Positions 11,401 to 22,827 of a stretch of DNA of 64,000 nt are shown here, piece after piece (within the stretch, counting starts at the first letter, position 1; each line of letters starts with the position of its first letter). The DNA lies in assembly GCA_950295325.1 (NCBI GenBank), contig OX485809.1, positions 24,738,001-24,802,000 of the forward strand, read 5' to 3'. The translations under genes and the position numbers were made by a program. The DNA is from Polytrichum commune. Lineage: Eukaryota; Streptophyta; Polytrichopsida; Polytrichales; Polytrichaceae. The notes beneath the pieces are model-generated. The model saw only the letters and a program-made list of their open reading frames with translations, had not been told where the DNA came from and ran no database searches.

Positions 11401-14400
11401 AGTACATTAGTTTTTGAGAGAGTTTAAGGATAACTCCATCACATAACTATCTGATAGCACATCTATCAGCTCTGCCTAAAGTAACCAAGTCCACACAGAC
11501 AATTAATGAACCAAACTTACCCTGCTTGGTATTGCTTCAGCAAGACGTCTAGGGATCTCACGTGGCTCAGATGAGAATGTATCTATGATGCTTAACATAG
11601 ACCCACCCAAGACTCCCACCAGAAATACATTACCCGCCAACAGATTGAAAACATAACCAGATGTTTTTCTCTCCTGTCGGCTGATGGAAATATAACCCGC
11701 AAATTTTGCAAGTGCAAAATATATTGGGGGCAGTAAGTACAAAACTCCTACTGTCAGCAATGCTGGTAAATAACCTTGTAGCACCTGCTTAGCCCCAGGA
11801 CTGTATCCACAATAATCAAAACTGTTAGAAAAGCTATCAGATGGCCTACCTATCTATCCAAGATATATTATGTAATGTAAATGTAAGTGTATCATGGCTA
11901 CTTTCAACATCTTGATAAACAGTCTGTAAAATAAAGACTCTCTGGTAGAAGAACTTACATTTTGTATAATGCCTCCACAAATTCTTTGGGTAGAAACTTA
12001 AATAAGGAGTCAATATTTGCCAAAGCCTGAATCGCCGTGGTCACAGGAATATAGAATAATGTAATGAGGCTTGCTGCGAGCGAGAAAAAGATGGTACGAA
12101 ACAGTAACTGCCTGTAACCTATTTTTAAATTATCCCAGTCCACATCTCTTGGCTCTGGAGCCCACTCTGTGACCCACAACATTGGATTCACTGCCTGCTG
12201 TGTTTGAGCCGCCACGACAGACTCCCACCGCGTTTTGAATGAAACAAATGCTGCTGGCAATTCCTGTTTGAATATTAACAACACGAAAGCTGTAAATCTC
12301 TAGACAGTTCAAAGAGAATTTATCTCAAAGCCACAGTTCAAAATTAGGAATTACATTTAGATATAGATATAATCAAAAAAACTTTGAAATCGGAGTTGAT
12401 TTGGATCGTGGTGAAACTCACCAGGTTAGGCCTATGGTGAAGGTGGTTGTTCAAGGGGGTACTGCACACTAACCCCTAGGGGGTTTGCTTTCATATGCAT
12501 GTAGAGGAAATAATTTTGCAATATCCAAACAAAATAAACTTTAACATTGAAGTTGACATGGATTTGTTTAAAGCCAATCCTCATTCCCACTTACTTCCAA
12601 GTGATGGAAATCTTGAATTGTGTCTCTGATAGACAAGATAGGACCAACTATTTTGTTCAAGAGAGGGGCAATAATGAAAGGCTTATACACTAACCTCTTT
12701 CCTGTTGTAGATATCTGACTGATGCTTGCGAATTTGCTCATAAAGCTCTTCCAGCTGCTGGTTGTGGTAATCCAGAGGATCCATCAGAGGACCATAAAGT
12801 CCCAGGAAGCCAGTTCGACATTTCCGTCTCTCTAAAGGCGATTTAGCCCTAAGTGCAACAATCTTGGCCTTTTCCTTGTCAAACATTTTCTGGATCACAA
12901 AAGTAGATGGTTGAAATGGTTTCTTCAAAGGAGAATATTGCACTAATCACTACACTTCAATCGGAAGCATTGCCAAAGTTGCTAACTAATCATCAATCAT
13001 CAGCCAATTGCATCAAATCACCACAGTTGTTCATCGTATGCCAATCAGATTGTTCAACAAGCTAGAAAAAATGTTTAAGATTTCGTAAGAATTTTCATTA
13101 GTATTGGAGACAGGAGAGAAACGTACCAGCAAGCATTCTAATTCACTGGACTGGAACACCATTTGATGTGAAAGGTAGTGCAATGGATGAAATTCTATAA
13201 AGAATGCCTCCACTTTTTCACTGTAAGTCTCACCCTCCTTCTCAGGCTTGGGTATTCCACGCACTAAAACTGAAAATTGATCAGGCTGTGGAGAAGCTGA
13301 CATCAAGTATACTTGTCTCAACATGCCTATGCTCTTATATTCCTGTACCAATGGATCAAAAATGAAGTAAGAACTGAAGACATACGTATAAGTTCTCTGT
13401 AGAAATAGTAAATATAAATCTCTTGACCCCTCTCACAAAATAATAACGTATGCTGCAACACACAAATAATTGGACCTCCAAATGACCACATGGTGAAAGG
13501 GTAGGAAGTTTATGAGAGAATCAGACGAACCAAATAAAGCAGGGTGTAAGCAGTGAAGGATATGAAGTAGAGTACTGCTAGATGGAACCACAACCTGTTT
13601 CACAACACCTCCACATATCATACGATAATACACTGATCACATGGAACAGTGTCTCACTTAAAAGATGAGGTTTTTTTCAAAAGACCTAACCCTAAAAGCA
13701 CAACCTTGATGACCCTTGTGATATGTTGAGGATGGTCAGCTTCTCCAGTGTCCCAACCTCATCCTTTTTGCCAGAAGAATGGTCTGCAATGTATGTGTCA
13801 TTGTAGTTGAGTGGTGCTAAGATGCCACATCCCACCAACGTGCAGATTGTGAAAAAGCGAATACTGCAATCCCCAATCCCCATTTTGTCAGTTCCCAAGA
13901 ATCTTACATTGAACTCACTAGTACATAAACTTTGTGAATCACCACATCTGCTAATTACAAGGAATACAACACTTAATGGAAGCAAAAATTCCATTACTGT
14001 AGCTATACTGAAGATATAATAGTATATATAGAGCTTTAGCGTTAAGAGTCCATACAAATTCAGACATGCCCCACAGGAATATTACATCAGAATGACGTAA
14101 GTGGCATCATCTAGCTCCTTACTATCAGTAATTGTAGGCATGTAGAATTTTACAGACATTGAGCATATTCACATACATACAAAGTCGACCTGTGACGTGC
14201 CACCAATGTGTAGGATGTGTTTTTACAATCAAATGCTAAAACAGAACCAATATGCAGTCCCGCACATTCTACAACTCCTCCATTCATTTCTAATGCTAAT
14301 TGTTAAACACCATGACTTGGAGCAGGATGCTGAGGTACAAAATTTACAGTTAAAAATTCTTGATTTGTTTGGGTTTAGCAATATTTAATCTTCTTCTTTT

Positions 14401-15635
14401 TCCCAGAGAAGTCCAAGTTGCGTATCACCCAAGATGGACATCACTTGAGGGTTGTGCGGCATCAATCAATCAATAATGAATTGGCATTGCCTATGAAAAC
14501 ACTTCGTCAGTATAATGTGATAGCTGTCAACATAATCGGGCGGCTTTGTGACCGCGTTATGGCTCCCTGGCCGTCACCTTTAGATAGTCAAATCAATTCA
14601 AGGCAGGTTCCAGATTTCTCAGCGATTCAACCTGACTTCTCCATCCACGGATCACCCAGAATTCAAAGTATACAAATCAGAGTTGTATTTTGTAGCGAAC
14701 ATGAACGTGTAACCATGTAAGGCCCGTCTACCTCCCATAAAACACCATGACTTGCAGCAGGACTCATGTTGAGTCCAAAATTCAGAGTAAGAATTGTTTG
14801 ATTCTAGCCATCTTTAACGATCTTGTTTTCCCACAGAAGTTGCGTGTCACCCGAGATGAAGTTTCGTTATGTGTGGCATCAATCAATCAAGTAAGAATAC
14901 TAAGTAGCCTTGAAAATTAACATGAAAAATCAGTGCATACGACCGTACCTCTCATCTATCTAAGCTAAAAACTTGACCCCCTTATAGGTTTGCGGTTAAT
15001 TCACCTCAAATAACTTCGTCTAGAATATTTCGGAGTCTTTGAAGCTATTTATGGTGTCAAATCAACTCTCTTTTTTAACAAATTTATGAAGATTCGGACT
15101 AACCGATGGATATTGACCTTGGAGATGAAAACATTTCATGCGGGAATTTAAAATCATTTGGTCATGCAAAACTTCCTTCATTCAAAGAACCGACTTGAAT
15201 TTAATCGGACCTATTGTTAACGTAGTTCCCGATTTGGTGGCACGGAGCATAATTGTAAATATACGACGAGGAATCAAGTAACAACAGAGGTTGAGAATTG
15301 TAGTAAGGCAAGAAGATTCGATTTCATATTCACTCACTCACTTACCAGAACTTAAAGATGCGCAAGAAAACCACAGCATCCAGGCCCGCAGACTCCATGA
15401 TATCATCCTCGGAGGGATTCCAGGCGCGAGTCACCCATCCGGGAGATGGCAGCAGCGTGTGGATGGAAAATGGCTCCCTCTCCTTCACCTCCTTCCGCTG
15501 ATCCCGAAGCATCTGGCGAGTTGAATACACTCCCGCATTCCCGGGTTGATTCCGAAATATCGAGTACAAGATCAAAAAAATCGTCGCCAGCCCGATATTG
15601 ATCCCCGCCGAGGTCGCCAGGTCCGAGATTTCCAT
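8482..15635 (-). CDS. OSCA2-type hyperosmolality-gated calcium-permeable channel (CSC1-like/DUF221), 10 exons
   Basis: Family members are plasma-membrane cation channels opened by osmotic or mechanical stress that let in Ca2+. Exons, in coding order: 15635-15346, 13863-13705, 13594-13531, 13342-13127, 12889-12695, 12263-11959, 11800-11521, 10924-10646, 9976-9743, 8655-8482. All joins keep the frame and give 2196 bases, 731 residues, within the family's usual length. The N-terminus MEISDLATSAGINIGLATIF begins the first membrane segment, followed by FRNQPGN, which resembles clade 2. The cytosolic PHM7-type domain starts near residue 172 with VLVRGIP at 196-202. APEPRDVDW (343-351) marks the entry to the multi-pass DUF221 domain (about 360-645), which includes the pore region. 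The C-tail has KKDQGDARSGKQEELWEEI. No stop or frameshift was seen, so it appears intact. Weakest borders: the donor of exon 3 (GTTCGT) and the acceptor of exon 10. Confidence 0.92.
11053..11437. mobile_element. Foldback element (MITE-like) in OSCA intron 7
   Basis: The left arm runs from ACTTATCCTTAATGTCTCTC through TTTGACAATATGTAATAGTAAGG to the AATTTTGGTGAA near 11175. Read backwards, the right arm repeats this order over more than 100 bases with roughly 80% match by eye, including CCCCACTTTTGACAAT, which is exact in both arms. The spacer is about 130 bases. It has no coding capacity. No clear target duplication was found. It lies wholly between exons 7 and 8 and leaves both splice sites intact. 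Confidence 0.7.
14303..14892. repeat. Direct repeat of about 160 bp in OSCA intron 1
   Basis: Copy A (about 14303-14474) and copy B (about 14736-14892) share, in the same order, AAACACCATGACTTG, GAGCAGGA/CAGCAGGA, a TTCCCAGAGAAG-like stretch, AAGTTGCGT(A/G)TCACCC and GGCATCAATCAATCAA. They lie 430 bases apart in the large first intron. Small indels separate them, so the duplication is old. No coding frame is kept in both. Confidence 0.7.
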
Positions 15636-16141
15636 CACGCCAGCCCCAAAGCCTAATCCTCTTCTCTTCTCTTCTCTTGAATCTCTCTACACAAACTTCT
15701 TATTAGTATCTCGGCGATGAACCATCGATCATTTGTGCCCTTGCTTTGATGATTCACGATCCTTTTGCTTCCTTCACAATTTGGTGTGAGAAAGCTACAA
15801 TAACTACAATTTTTATTTTTTTTAACCTAGGTCTTGATTTGATTTGCGTAGGACGATGAGTCTTGGCACGGATGGAAAAGCGTTAGTAAAGTAAGGAATC
15901 GATCGCGATGAATTGCGAGGAGAGAGAGAGGGAGAGCAAAAGGATGGAGTGTGTGGGTGTGACGTGGCGAGGGTCTCACTGGAATTGGTAGGACATTCGA
16001 CAGGTGGGAGCCTTGAGTGATGCCACGTGTATTTAGTTTACTCTTTCTCCTCAGCTTCAGTTTTCTGTTAAACAGTGGATCTTTTTTCTTTTTTAAAAAA
16101 AAAAAATTTGAGGCAGAAGGCCAACATCATAACTTTACTCA
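15636..16141 (-). promoter_or_regulatory. 5' UTR and promoter region of the OSCA gene
   Basis: Directly upstream of the start codon the coding strand carries a (GAAGA)n-like purine run (15655-15680), common in plant 5' leaders. Further upstream a second purine run lies at about 15920-15945 (GAGAGAGAGAGGGAGAG on the plus strand). No TATA box position can be fixed with confidence. The promoter is limited on its far side by the TIR element that begins at 16142. Confidence 0.4.
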
Positions 16142-17150
16142 GGGCCGGTTTACACTACGGTGGAGAAGGCCTCCGGTCGGTCAAGAATGCTTGGCCAAGA
16201 CATGGTTATATGAGGCAAATGGTGGATGTGCCGGAGAAGAATTAAAGGCAATAAACTATTTCTTAAGGAGTCTTCACCGGTTGAAGTCTAAACACCTAGA
16301 GGAGAAGTCCACCGGAGAAGTCCACCGGTGAAGAGAAGTTCACCTAATGGTGAAGATTTTTTGTGATTAAAAACCATAATTCTCTACATTCACATTGTAT
16401 CAAAAGATTTCAACAAGAATTGTGTTCATAAGAATTGTGTAATATAATGTTCAATTTTATTCAAAAGATAATGAAAATTGCCAAATTGCCAATTGTCAAG
16501 TTTGGCCGATGTAGGAAATAAATGTCTCCTTGGGTGTTTAAGAATGAAGAGGGGAAAACCCATACACATTGGACAAAGCACTACTCTTTGGTATTATTTA
16601 AGACATGCTCTCCTCTTAATCATCCTCATCAATTTCTCTCTTTTTATCTTTGATCTTCAATCATGGATAATCGAAGAAGAGAGATTTTGTGCTCTCTTAT
16701 GATCTTTATGGTTTTGAAGTATTTTATCGTTTCAACTATGGCGATACAAAAAACCATCATGTATCACCATAATGCTTCAATTATGATGATGGCATATTTT
16801 TTGTTTGGGAGCAAGGAGAGGGTGGTGTGGAAATTTGACCGGCCAAGTGGATATGTGAAATCTACGGTCCAAATATGTTTTTGAAAATTATTTTTTTATT
16901 GAGTTGGGCTTCTCCGGCCTCTTGAGGCCGGACAAGAAACTCCTCCTGCGGAGAAGCCCAACTCCAAAAAGTGCCGCCATGTAGGCGGCCATGTCATTTT
17001 ATCATCCATGAGAAAAGTTCACCACCATTGATTTCTTCACCTAGTGTAAACACCCACCGGTCAAGAGTTGCATTTTCGACCAATCACAATTGAGAAACGC
17101 CCTTTTTTTCATGACTGGTGGACTTCTCCACCGTAGTGTAAACAGGCCCT
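16142..17150. mobile_element. 1009-bp TIR element (PIF/Harbinger-like MITE), TCA target duplication
   Basis: The left end reads GGGCCGGTTTACACTACGG and the right end, reversed, GGGCCTGTTTACACTACGG. Both go on with TGGAGAAG, so the TIR is about 28 bases with one or two mismatches. TCA flanks it at 16139-16141 and 17151-17153. Three-base TNA duplications and a GGGCC start are typical of PIF/Harbinger-type elements. No transposase is encoded. It contains a separate inner hairpin at 16901-16964 and short repeats of GAAGTCCACCGG near 16305-16330. At least four more elements in this window share the first 12-14 bases of its ends. Confidence 0.8.
16901..16964. repeat. Perfect 16-bp stem hairpin inside the TIR element
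   Basis: GAGTTGGGCTTCTCCG at 16901-16916 is answered by its exact reverse complement CGGAGAAGCCCAACTC at 16949-16964, and an inner small stem GGCCTC/GAGGCC lies between them. The stem is GC-rich and far better kept than the surrounding sequence. Confidence 0.85.
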
Positions 17151-17416
17151 CAGTGTTAAGCTCTCGTTCCATGCGCCCTCAGATATAACAGTAAGATGTT
17201 CGAAAAGTTGCACTGGGAGACTTGGATTCAAAGTGAACTTCTAACATCTCACTGTTATATTTTGAGGGTCCACATTGTTGAGTAATGATATGCAACATTG
17301 TTCAATGTGGGCCTGTTGTTCAGTTCGGGTGAACAAGTGGAATGTAGGGTTTAGGATTTGGACCTTTTCTGGCATGAAGATCAAGCCCTCGGTTACTAGT
17401 AGGTTGCAGCTTACAT

Positions 17417-17445
17417 AAAGAAAAAGAAAAAGAAAAAGAAAAAAT
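17417..17445. repeat. (AAAAAG)n microsatellite
   Basis: Four consecutive AAGAAA-type units followed by an A run. The neighbourhood 17154-17550 otherwise holds no recognisable feature. Confidence 0.8.
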
Positions 17446-17552
17446 AACGCCCGTATCTAAGTACTAGCATGAACGTGAGCCCGTTGGCTTAATGTTGATC
17501 ACGGTTATTCGTGATGAAGGTTGCAACTTACACATATACCTTCCACCATGTT

Positions 17553-18561
17553 TCAGATAGTTGGTGGTTCGGAGGCATGGCCCAACCCCAAAATCAATTT
17601 GAGCGCTGCGTATTCCAACATCCAAGTTGTTTGTATCCGAATCATTTGTGGCGATCTATCAGGCTTACATAACAGTTGAGAGACCACGAGCAATTTTACG
17701 AAAAAACTAAAGCCATGATGCATTAAGAACCAAGTCAAAACACGCCCACTTCGAGGGAGGTGGAACCCCTCGGACACAAAACACTACCCGTAAGAAGTGA
17801 CAAGGACCTGACTCAACCACAAACAACCTATCAAAACCCCTAACCGAAGACAACCCCCATGCCACCAAGTGGAAGAAAAAAAAAACAAGTGTCTAACAAC
17901 CTAAGTGTGTTGTCACTTCTAGTTTCAAGTAGTTTTCATATTGTCTCTCCTACAATGAAAACATTTCTAGCACCCCATATTTGGTCAAAACCTGGGCTTT
18001 GGCCGAAAAGATGCTAATCTAAGCACACTTGATCATCCTCTCCCAAACCACCTTGAGATACATAATGATGTATTTTTCTTTGGATTCATGCCATTATTCT
18101 TGGTTAAACACATTGTCTTTGCGCTCAATCCATATTGTCCAAAGAGTGATGCAACGATGAAGATGCCAAATCTTAATATTTTTGACAAAAAAAAAGGAAA
18201 ATTTCCCCAAAGAGGGTTTGTTTCCAATGATAACTATCATAGTTGTTGGTCCTAACCCCACAAAATTCATGCATGATAAAGGTGGCCCATCACTAGTCTC
18301 TTCGGGCCTAAGTAAATGTAAGTTCAGATGCCACTTACCTAAGTAGTAACTCAAGTCTATGAACAAGGTGAACCAATTGCTACACCAAGTAAGATTTATT
18401 ATTTTGGGCCACATTAGTTTTATGGAGCCCACACTAAGATTATGATAGAAAGTTAGCTTGGGCCACAAAAAGTGTAAAAGTGTTTTTTCTATGAAATAAA
18501 TGTGGGTGAAATTTTTATTTTGTGCTACTTTTAATGGAAGGTGTGGATTGCAAGTCTTCAT
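17553..18561 (-). pseudogene. LINE reverse-transcriptase C-terminal fragment (zf-RVT region)
   Basis: On the minus strand, frames covering 18561-18094 and 18227-18033 spell the C-terminal region of plant non-LTR retrotransposon polyproteins. The key phrase is CITLWTIWIERKDNVFNQE (ending near 18094), matching the family pattern LW.IW.ERN..VF. The frame breaks at an A/T homopolymer near 18185, and the polymerase and endonuclease domains are missing. A further open stretch at 17777-17553 is not recognisable. It is a dead fragment. Confidence 0.6.
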
Positions 18562-18670
18562 GACGACTTAGGAAAGGGCATGGACCTTGGACCCATGTTA
18601 ATTCCACCTCGACTAGAAAATTAGTGTAGCACACGTTGATCATTTCCACCCACACTTGTAAAATTATTTA

Positions 18671-18822
18671 GTGTAGTTACAGATGATCTGGTTGAGTTTG
18701 AGAAATAGCCAGTTCAAGTTCAAGACTTCTAGTGAAACCGTCAATCATTTAAGTTGAATACGTATAACAATTTGTTAATTCTATAAAGAAAAACAATTAG
18801 ATATGAATTGGTTGGACTTGGA
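18671..18822 (-). repeat. Interspersed repeat family R4, copy 1 (minus)
   Basis: Read on minus it runs from CCAAGTCCAACC through TTGTTTTTCTTTAT and GAAGTCTTGAACTTGAACTGG to TTTCTCAAACTCAACC and TCTGTAACTACAC. The same order of words returns at 22668-22827 (+), 35676-35830 (+) and 45013-45156 (-). The family is about 150-160 bp long and bounded by related CAACCGGTT words; no coding frame is conserved. Confidence 0.65.
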
Positions 18823-18976
18823 AACACTTGGATCTTGACTGATTTTGTCCAAGTCTTCCCAAGAGTGACACAAGTTTTGTTGGCTTGAGTTTCCGACTTG
18901 AGTTGTACTTCAATGCAAGACTCAAAACCCTTATAACATATCACTCTACTTGGCACTCTTCTCTAGCATGATATAA

Positions 18977-19529
18977 GGACCACTTTACACCATGAAAGAT
19001 GGTTTTTTTTCATGGTTTGATTTCATGGCCCAATTTTTATGGTCCGATTTCTTAAAAAAACAATTCACAAGGCCTTTGGGCCCCTCACTAGGTGTAAATC
19101 AAATGTGGACCAAGAGGAATGACCATGCACCTAAAAATGAATGTGTTGATTTTTTTTTAATATGTGTCCAAAAATGGCAGTTTTGAAAAAAATAAAGTTT
19201 GACCATTCTTTTGTCTTCTCTTGTCTCCATCTTCTCTTCCCCATAAAATTACATTAAAATCTTATTATAGCATTTTTTCTTTGCCATGGACCCTTGTCTT
19301 TTTCTACCATAGCACCTCTTTTACCTCTCCCACCGCAAAATCCATTGGACCATGTCAGCGGATAATGTAGGCCTTGAAATATGCCTTTTGTGGACCTTGC
19401 ACTCCATGGTCACTCTGACATTTTGTTCCTTGGTGTAAACGGAAATGATCCTGAGATGAGTTTAACAGCCAATCACAAATTTTACATGGCCTTGGGACGA
19501 CTTCATGGTCCATGGTGTAAACAACCCCC
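18977..19529. mobile_element. 553-bp TIR element, TAA target duplication
   Basis: The left end is GGACCACTTTACACCATG; the right end reversed is GGGGGTTGTTTACACCATG. TAA flanks both sides (18974-18976 and 19530-19532). It is non-coding. Its whole internal sequence is shared with the element at 32925-34227, for example GGTGTAAATC/GGTGTAAACT, AATGTGGACCAAGAGGAATG and the TTACAAGGCCTTGG-like word near the right end. The two are therefore copies of one family. Confidence 0.8.
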
Positions 19530-19532
19530 TAA

Positions 19533-21574
19533 GTAGGTTCAAATTCCACATAAATAACTGGAGTCCTTTAATCTTGAGATATCTCTTTGAACTATACCTC
19601 AAGAATTCTAATAAAGTTTCAAAGCCCCTTAAAGGTTATTAGTGTACTTGTCAAAGAAGATCCTAGTCTTGCAATGATCAATTTTGCACCCATACTTAAC
19701 TTACCAATCACATGCTCAAATTTACGTCAATATTCAAGACAAGTTGTTCAATAACCAGTTTAAGGCAATGATCCGGGCCTTGGGTTCTCTCTCTCTCTTG
19801 GTGCGCTCAGTGCATCTAGGTTGGGATGGATGAAGGGGGCTCTTATCCTTTGCATTAGACCTCCTCCCTTATTGCTAGGACTTGGTGATCCCACTTGCCC
19901 CCCCCCCCCCAAGAAAAGAAAAGAAAAGAAAAACACCCAATGTAATGGCCAAAAACATAGTCCAAAATTGTTCTCATGTAAACTCCCCAAGGCTAAAGGC
20001 TAAGCTCAATTTAGCCTAAACACGCCTCATTAAACGTAAGAAACACGCCTACTCTTAGTACATTTGCATGTGTGTCATTGAGCAATGCCGTTTATCATTA
20101 GCCTACGAGTGGCTTTAAGGGCCCAACAACCATTCAAGGTCCTAGCCTTGGGTTGCTCGCCTCAAAGACAATGTTGGTGTCTCTACAAAGTGTTTTGCCT
20201 CATGTGCAACTTTAGTATTTGCGTCCGGCCCTCAAAAAGCCCACCCACGTGGCAACATGGTGTTGTCTATGAGCATTCACCATTTGGTATACTAGAATCA
20301 AAAGAAAATGAAACTCGAGAATTACTATAACAACATTCAACATAATGTGTTAGAAATTCAAACATAAGAACTGATGTAGCAATTAGCACCATGTGTCAAA
20401 ATTTCCATCACAAGAACTAACATAATAATTAACATGAAGAAAAATCACATTAGCCTAATGTAAAGAAATTGCTACCTTTAGTAATCTTGCATAAAAAAAT
20501 ACATTCTTGTGAATATACACCACACCCATTTAAATGAATAAAAACACCATTTAGGGTAGTTGGCTTCTAGCTTGTTTAAAATACATTAAATAGTCAAGAC
20601 CTTAGGGTTTAGCAACCTCTACCTTGCTTGCTCAAGGGTATTTCTCTCAAATACTTCACTCACCCCTATGTAGCTTAGTGGCCACTTAATCGCAATCCAT
20701 CCTATGATTGTTTGTGCAATAAAGAACATCCATCAAGAGGTCACTATGATATATATGCCCTGGGCTAGATCACATCTACCCACGGTTGGGCCCCGCCCCG
20801 AGCACGCCTCCTTCACTACCCGGATGAAGCCCATGCTCCTTGTCCGATTTCAAAAAATAAATTCGCCCTTACATTCTTGAAGGCCACTTGTCCATATAAC
20901 CCATATTGAGTGCACTTCATCTTCAAGGTCCAAAATCCAATCTATATGTTCACTTTCATTGAGTAAATAAACAGTTGATTGGGATTTCATTTTCAAAGTG
21001 AAACCATCAATAAAACATGTAATTAACTTGGAAGTCAAAATCATTACAAACCCCTCATTAGCATTGAGGTTATAATTTTTGTGACTTACCATTGAAAGGG
21101 TCTTTGTCATTCTAATTATTTTAGGTGGTTCAGTATTTATTTATTTATTTATTGGCCACTTGCTCATATTACAACTAAAGGAAACAGAAGCACCTTAGGC
21201 TTCCAACTTTTTGCTTTGGTCAAGATACTCACATAAGATACTGACATATCCACTGCTGTAGTGAAAAAAACAAAAAAAAAACAAAAGAAGAATGGCATTA
21301 AATGCCAAACCTTTGAGCCAAGTTACTGAGACAAATCATATGAAAATCATTTCAACTGTTATGAGACATGGAACTTGTAGCCATCGCAATTGGATGTAAA
21401 AAAAGCTCACAATGGCGAAAGCCCTCAATCTGAACACATGAAACATCATCATCGCCATTTGATGCACCAATTCAGTAAGTGACAAAGATAACATCTTATT
21501 CATTGCTCCGCTTAGGTTTTACCGGCTTAGAGCTTCGTGCGACTTATAGCCCAAGCCCACACTTACCGGTGTGG
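19533..21574. other. Gene-free stretch, scattered simple repeats
   Basis: No family resemblance in any frame. It holds a run of 13 C (19898-19910) followed by (AAAAG)n, and (ATTT)n at 21136-21152. The C run lies beside short, unrelated open frames on both strands that I take as chance. Confidence 0.35.
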
Positions 21575-21686
21575 GTCATCAATGAATTGGCTTCTACCAG
21601 CAGGAGCCACTTTTAACTCCAATTTGATCAGTGAGAACACTGGATGTAACTACAGTAGTGCTGGTAGAAACCATTCATTGGTGGCT
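21575..21686. repeat. 112-bp hairpin next to a TIR element
   Basis: ATCAATGAATTGGCTTCTAC-CAGCA on the left is matched in reverse by the right arm GTGCTGGTAGAAACCATTCA-TTGG (one bulge). The loop contains a second small stem. It ends only 11 bases before the next element starts at 21698. Confidence 0.6.
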
Positions 21687-21697
21687 TGCACTAATAA

Positions 21698-22208
21698 TGC
21701 CCCCTCCCCACTTGACATTAGCTAATCCTAAAAGTGGGTTCTTAAAAATGAGCGTTCGCACCATCGACATTATCTAGTGCCGAGCCTAGTTGGCAAATGA
21801 TGTGGCATGGCTTAAAAGTGGAGGTTTTAAGCTAAAACTACCGACCCTCCCATCGGTACCTAGACATGAGGCAAGAATGTAGGACCTCTAAAAGTGTTGC
21901 CTCCCGCTCTTGTGATTGGTTGCTTTTAGTCTTAGCTGGGAGGGCACGAGGAGCTCCATTAACAAAAACCGATGGTAAGTATTAAGGCTATTGGGGATGG
22001 GACAAAAGCTATCCAACATTCATTGGTTGGTAGATAAAGCAATGAACATGTGTGAAAGCTACTTAACTAAAACCTACTTGAAAATCTCCAGAGCAAGTTC
22101 TTGTAGGTGCATTGGGATGGCCGGACATGTCCGCTATAACCAAGGGAGCTTTACCCGGGTTTTAGGGAAGTCTTTGGTTATTTGCTAATGTCAAGTGGGG
22201 AGGGGGCA
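21698..22208. mobile_element. 511-bp TIR element, TAA target duplication
   Basis: The ends are inverted copies over 25 bases starting TGCCCCCTCCCCACTTGACA, followed by TTAGC on both sides. TAA flanks it at 21695-21697 and 22209-22211. It has no coding capacity. The three-base TAA duplication suggests the PIF/Harbinger class; the TIR sequence is unrelated to the GGGCCGGTTTACAC family elsewhere in the window. Internal words such as CTAAAAGTG recur. Confidence 0.8.
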
Positions 22209-22442
22209 TAAGTGTGGATGGGCTATTAGTGATTACACTTGCCTCGTCATCTGTCACAAGGCAAGCATTAGATGCCGGAGTGAACGCTCCAAGACATTCT
22301 GCGAAATTGATTGATTATTCACGAGATCTTTGTGAATCTTTGAGTCCCGTCATCAGTGATGCATGCATGTGTGTTCAGATTCACCCTCCTTTTCACATCC
22401 AAGATTCCGAGAAATTCTGGAGATCGATCGATTGATCAGGGG

Positions 22443-22470
22443 CATCATCACCATCATCATCACCATCATG
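22443..22470. repeat. (CAT/CAC)n microsatellite
   Basis: CATCATCACCATCATCATCACCATCATG-type triplet run (written here as its unit only: CAT with CAC variants), about nine units. Confidence 0.8.
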
Positions 22471-22667
22471 TAACTTAACATGTTCCATGCTTGCTTTCCA
22501 TGGTGAGTGCAATCCCATCGATCAGGAGCTTATAACTTCCTCTTATCAACCAGCCAAGCAATTCCCTGCTTGGTGATGATGAATCCATCACCAAATGAAG
22601 ACTTGTCAATGCAAAAGCATCCAGTCCAGGGAGATTTTGGGCAAGACTGGTTGAGATTCGAGTGTGC

Positions 22668-22827
22668 CCAAGTCCAACTGGTTACATGTTACTCATATCT
22701 TTTGGTTTTCCTTTATTAATTCAAGGCAAATTCTATAGATTCCTCTAAAACGAACGATGATTTGCCTGAAGTCTTCAACTTAAATCGGTTATTTCTCAAA
22801 CTCAACCGGCCCATTTCTAACTAGCGG
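22668..22827 (+). repeat. Interspersed repeat family R4, copy 2 (plus)
   Basis: Starts CCAAGTCCAACTGGTTACAT, includes TTTTGGTTTTCCTTTATTAA, TGCCTGAAGTCTTCAACTT and CTCAAACTCAACCGG. It matches 35676-35830 at roughly three quarters of positions by eye. Confidence 0.7.
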
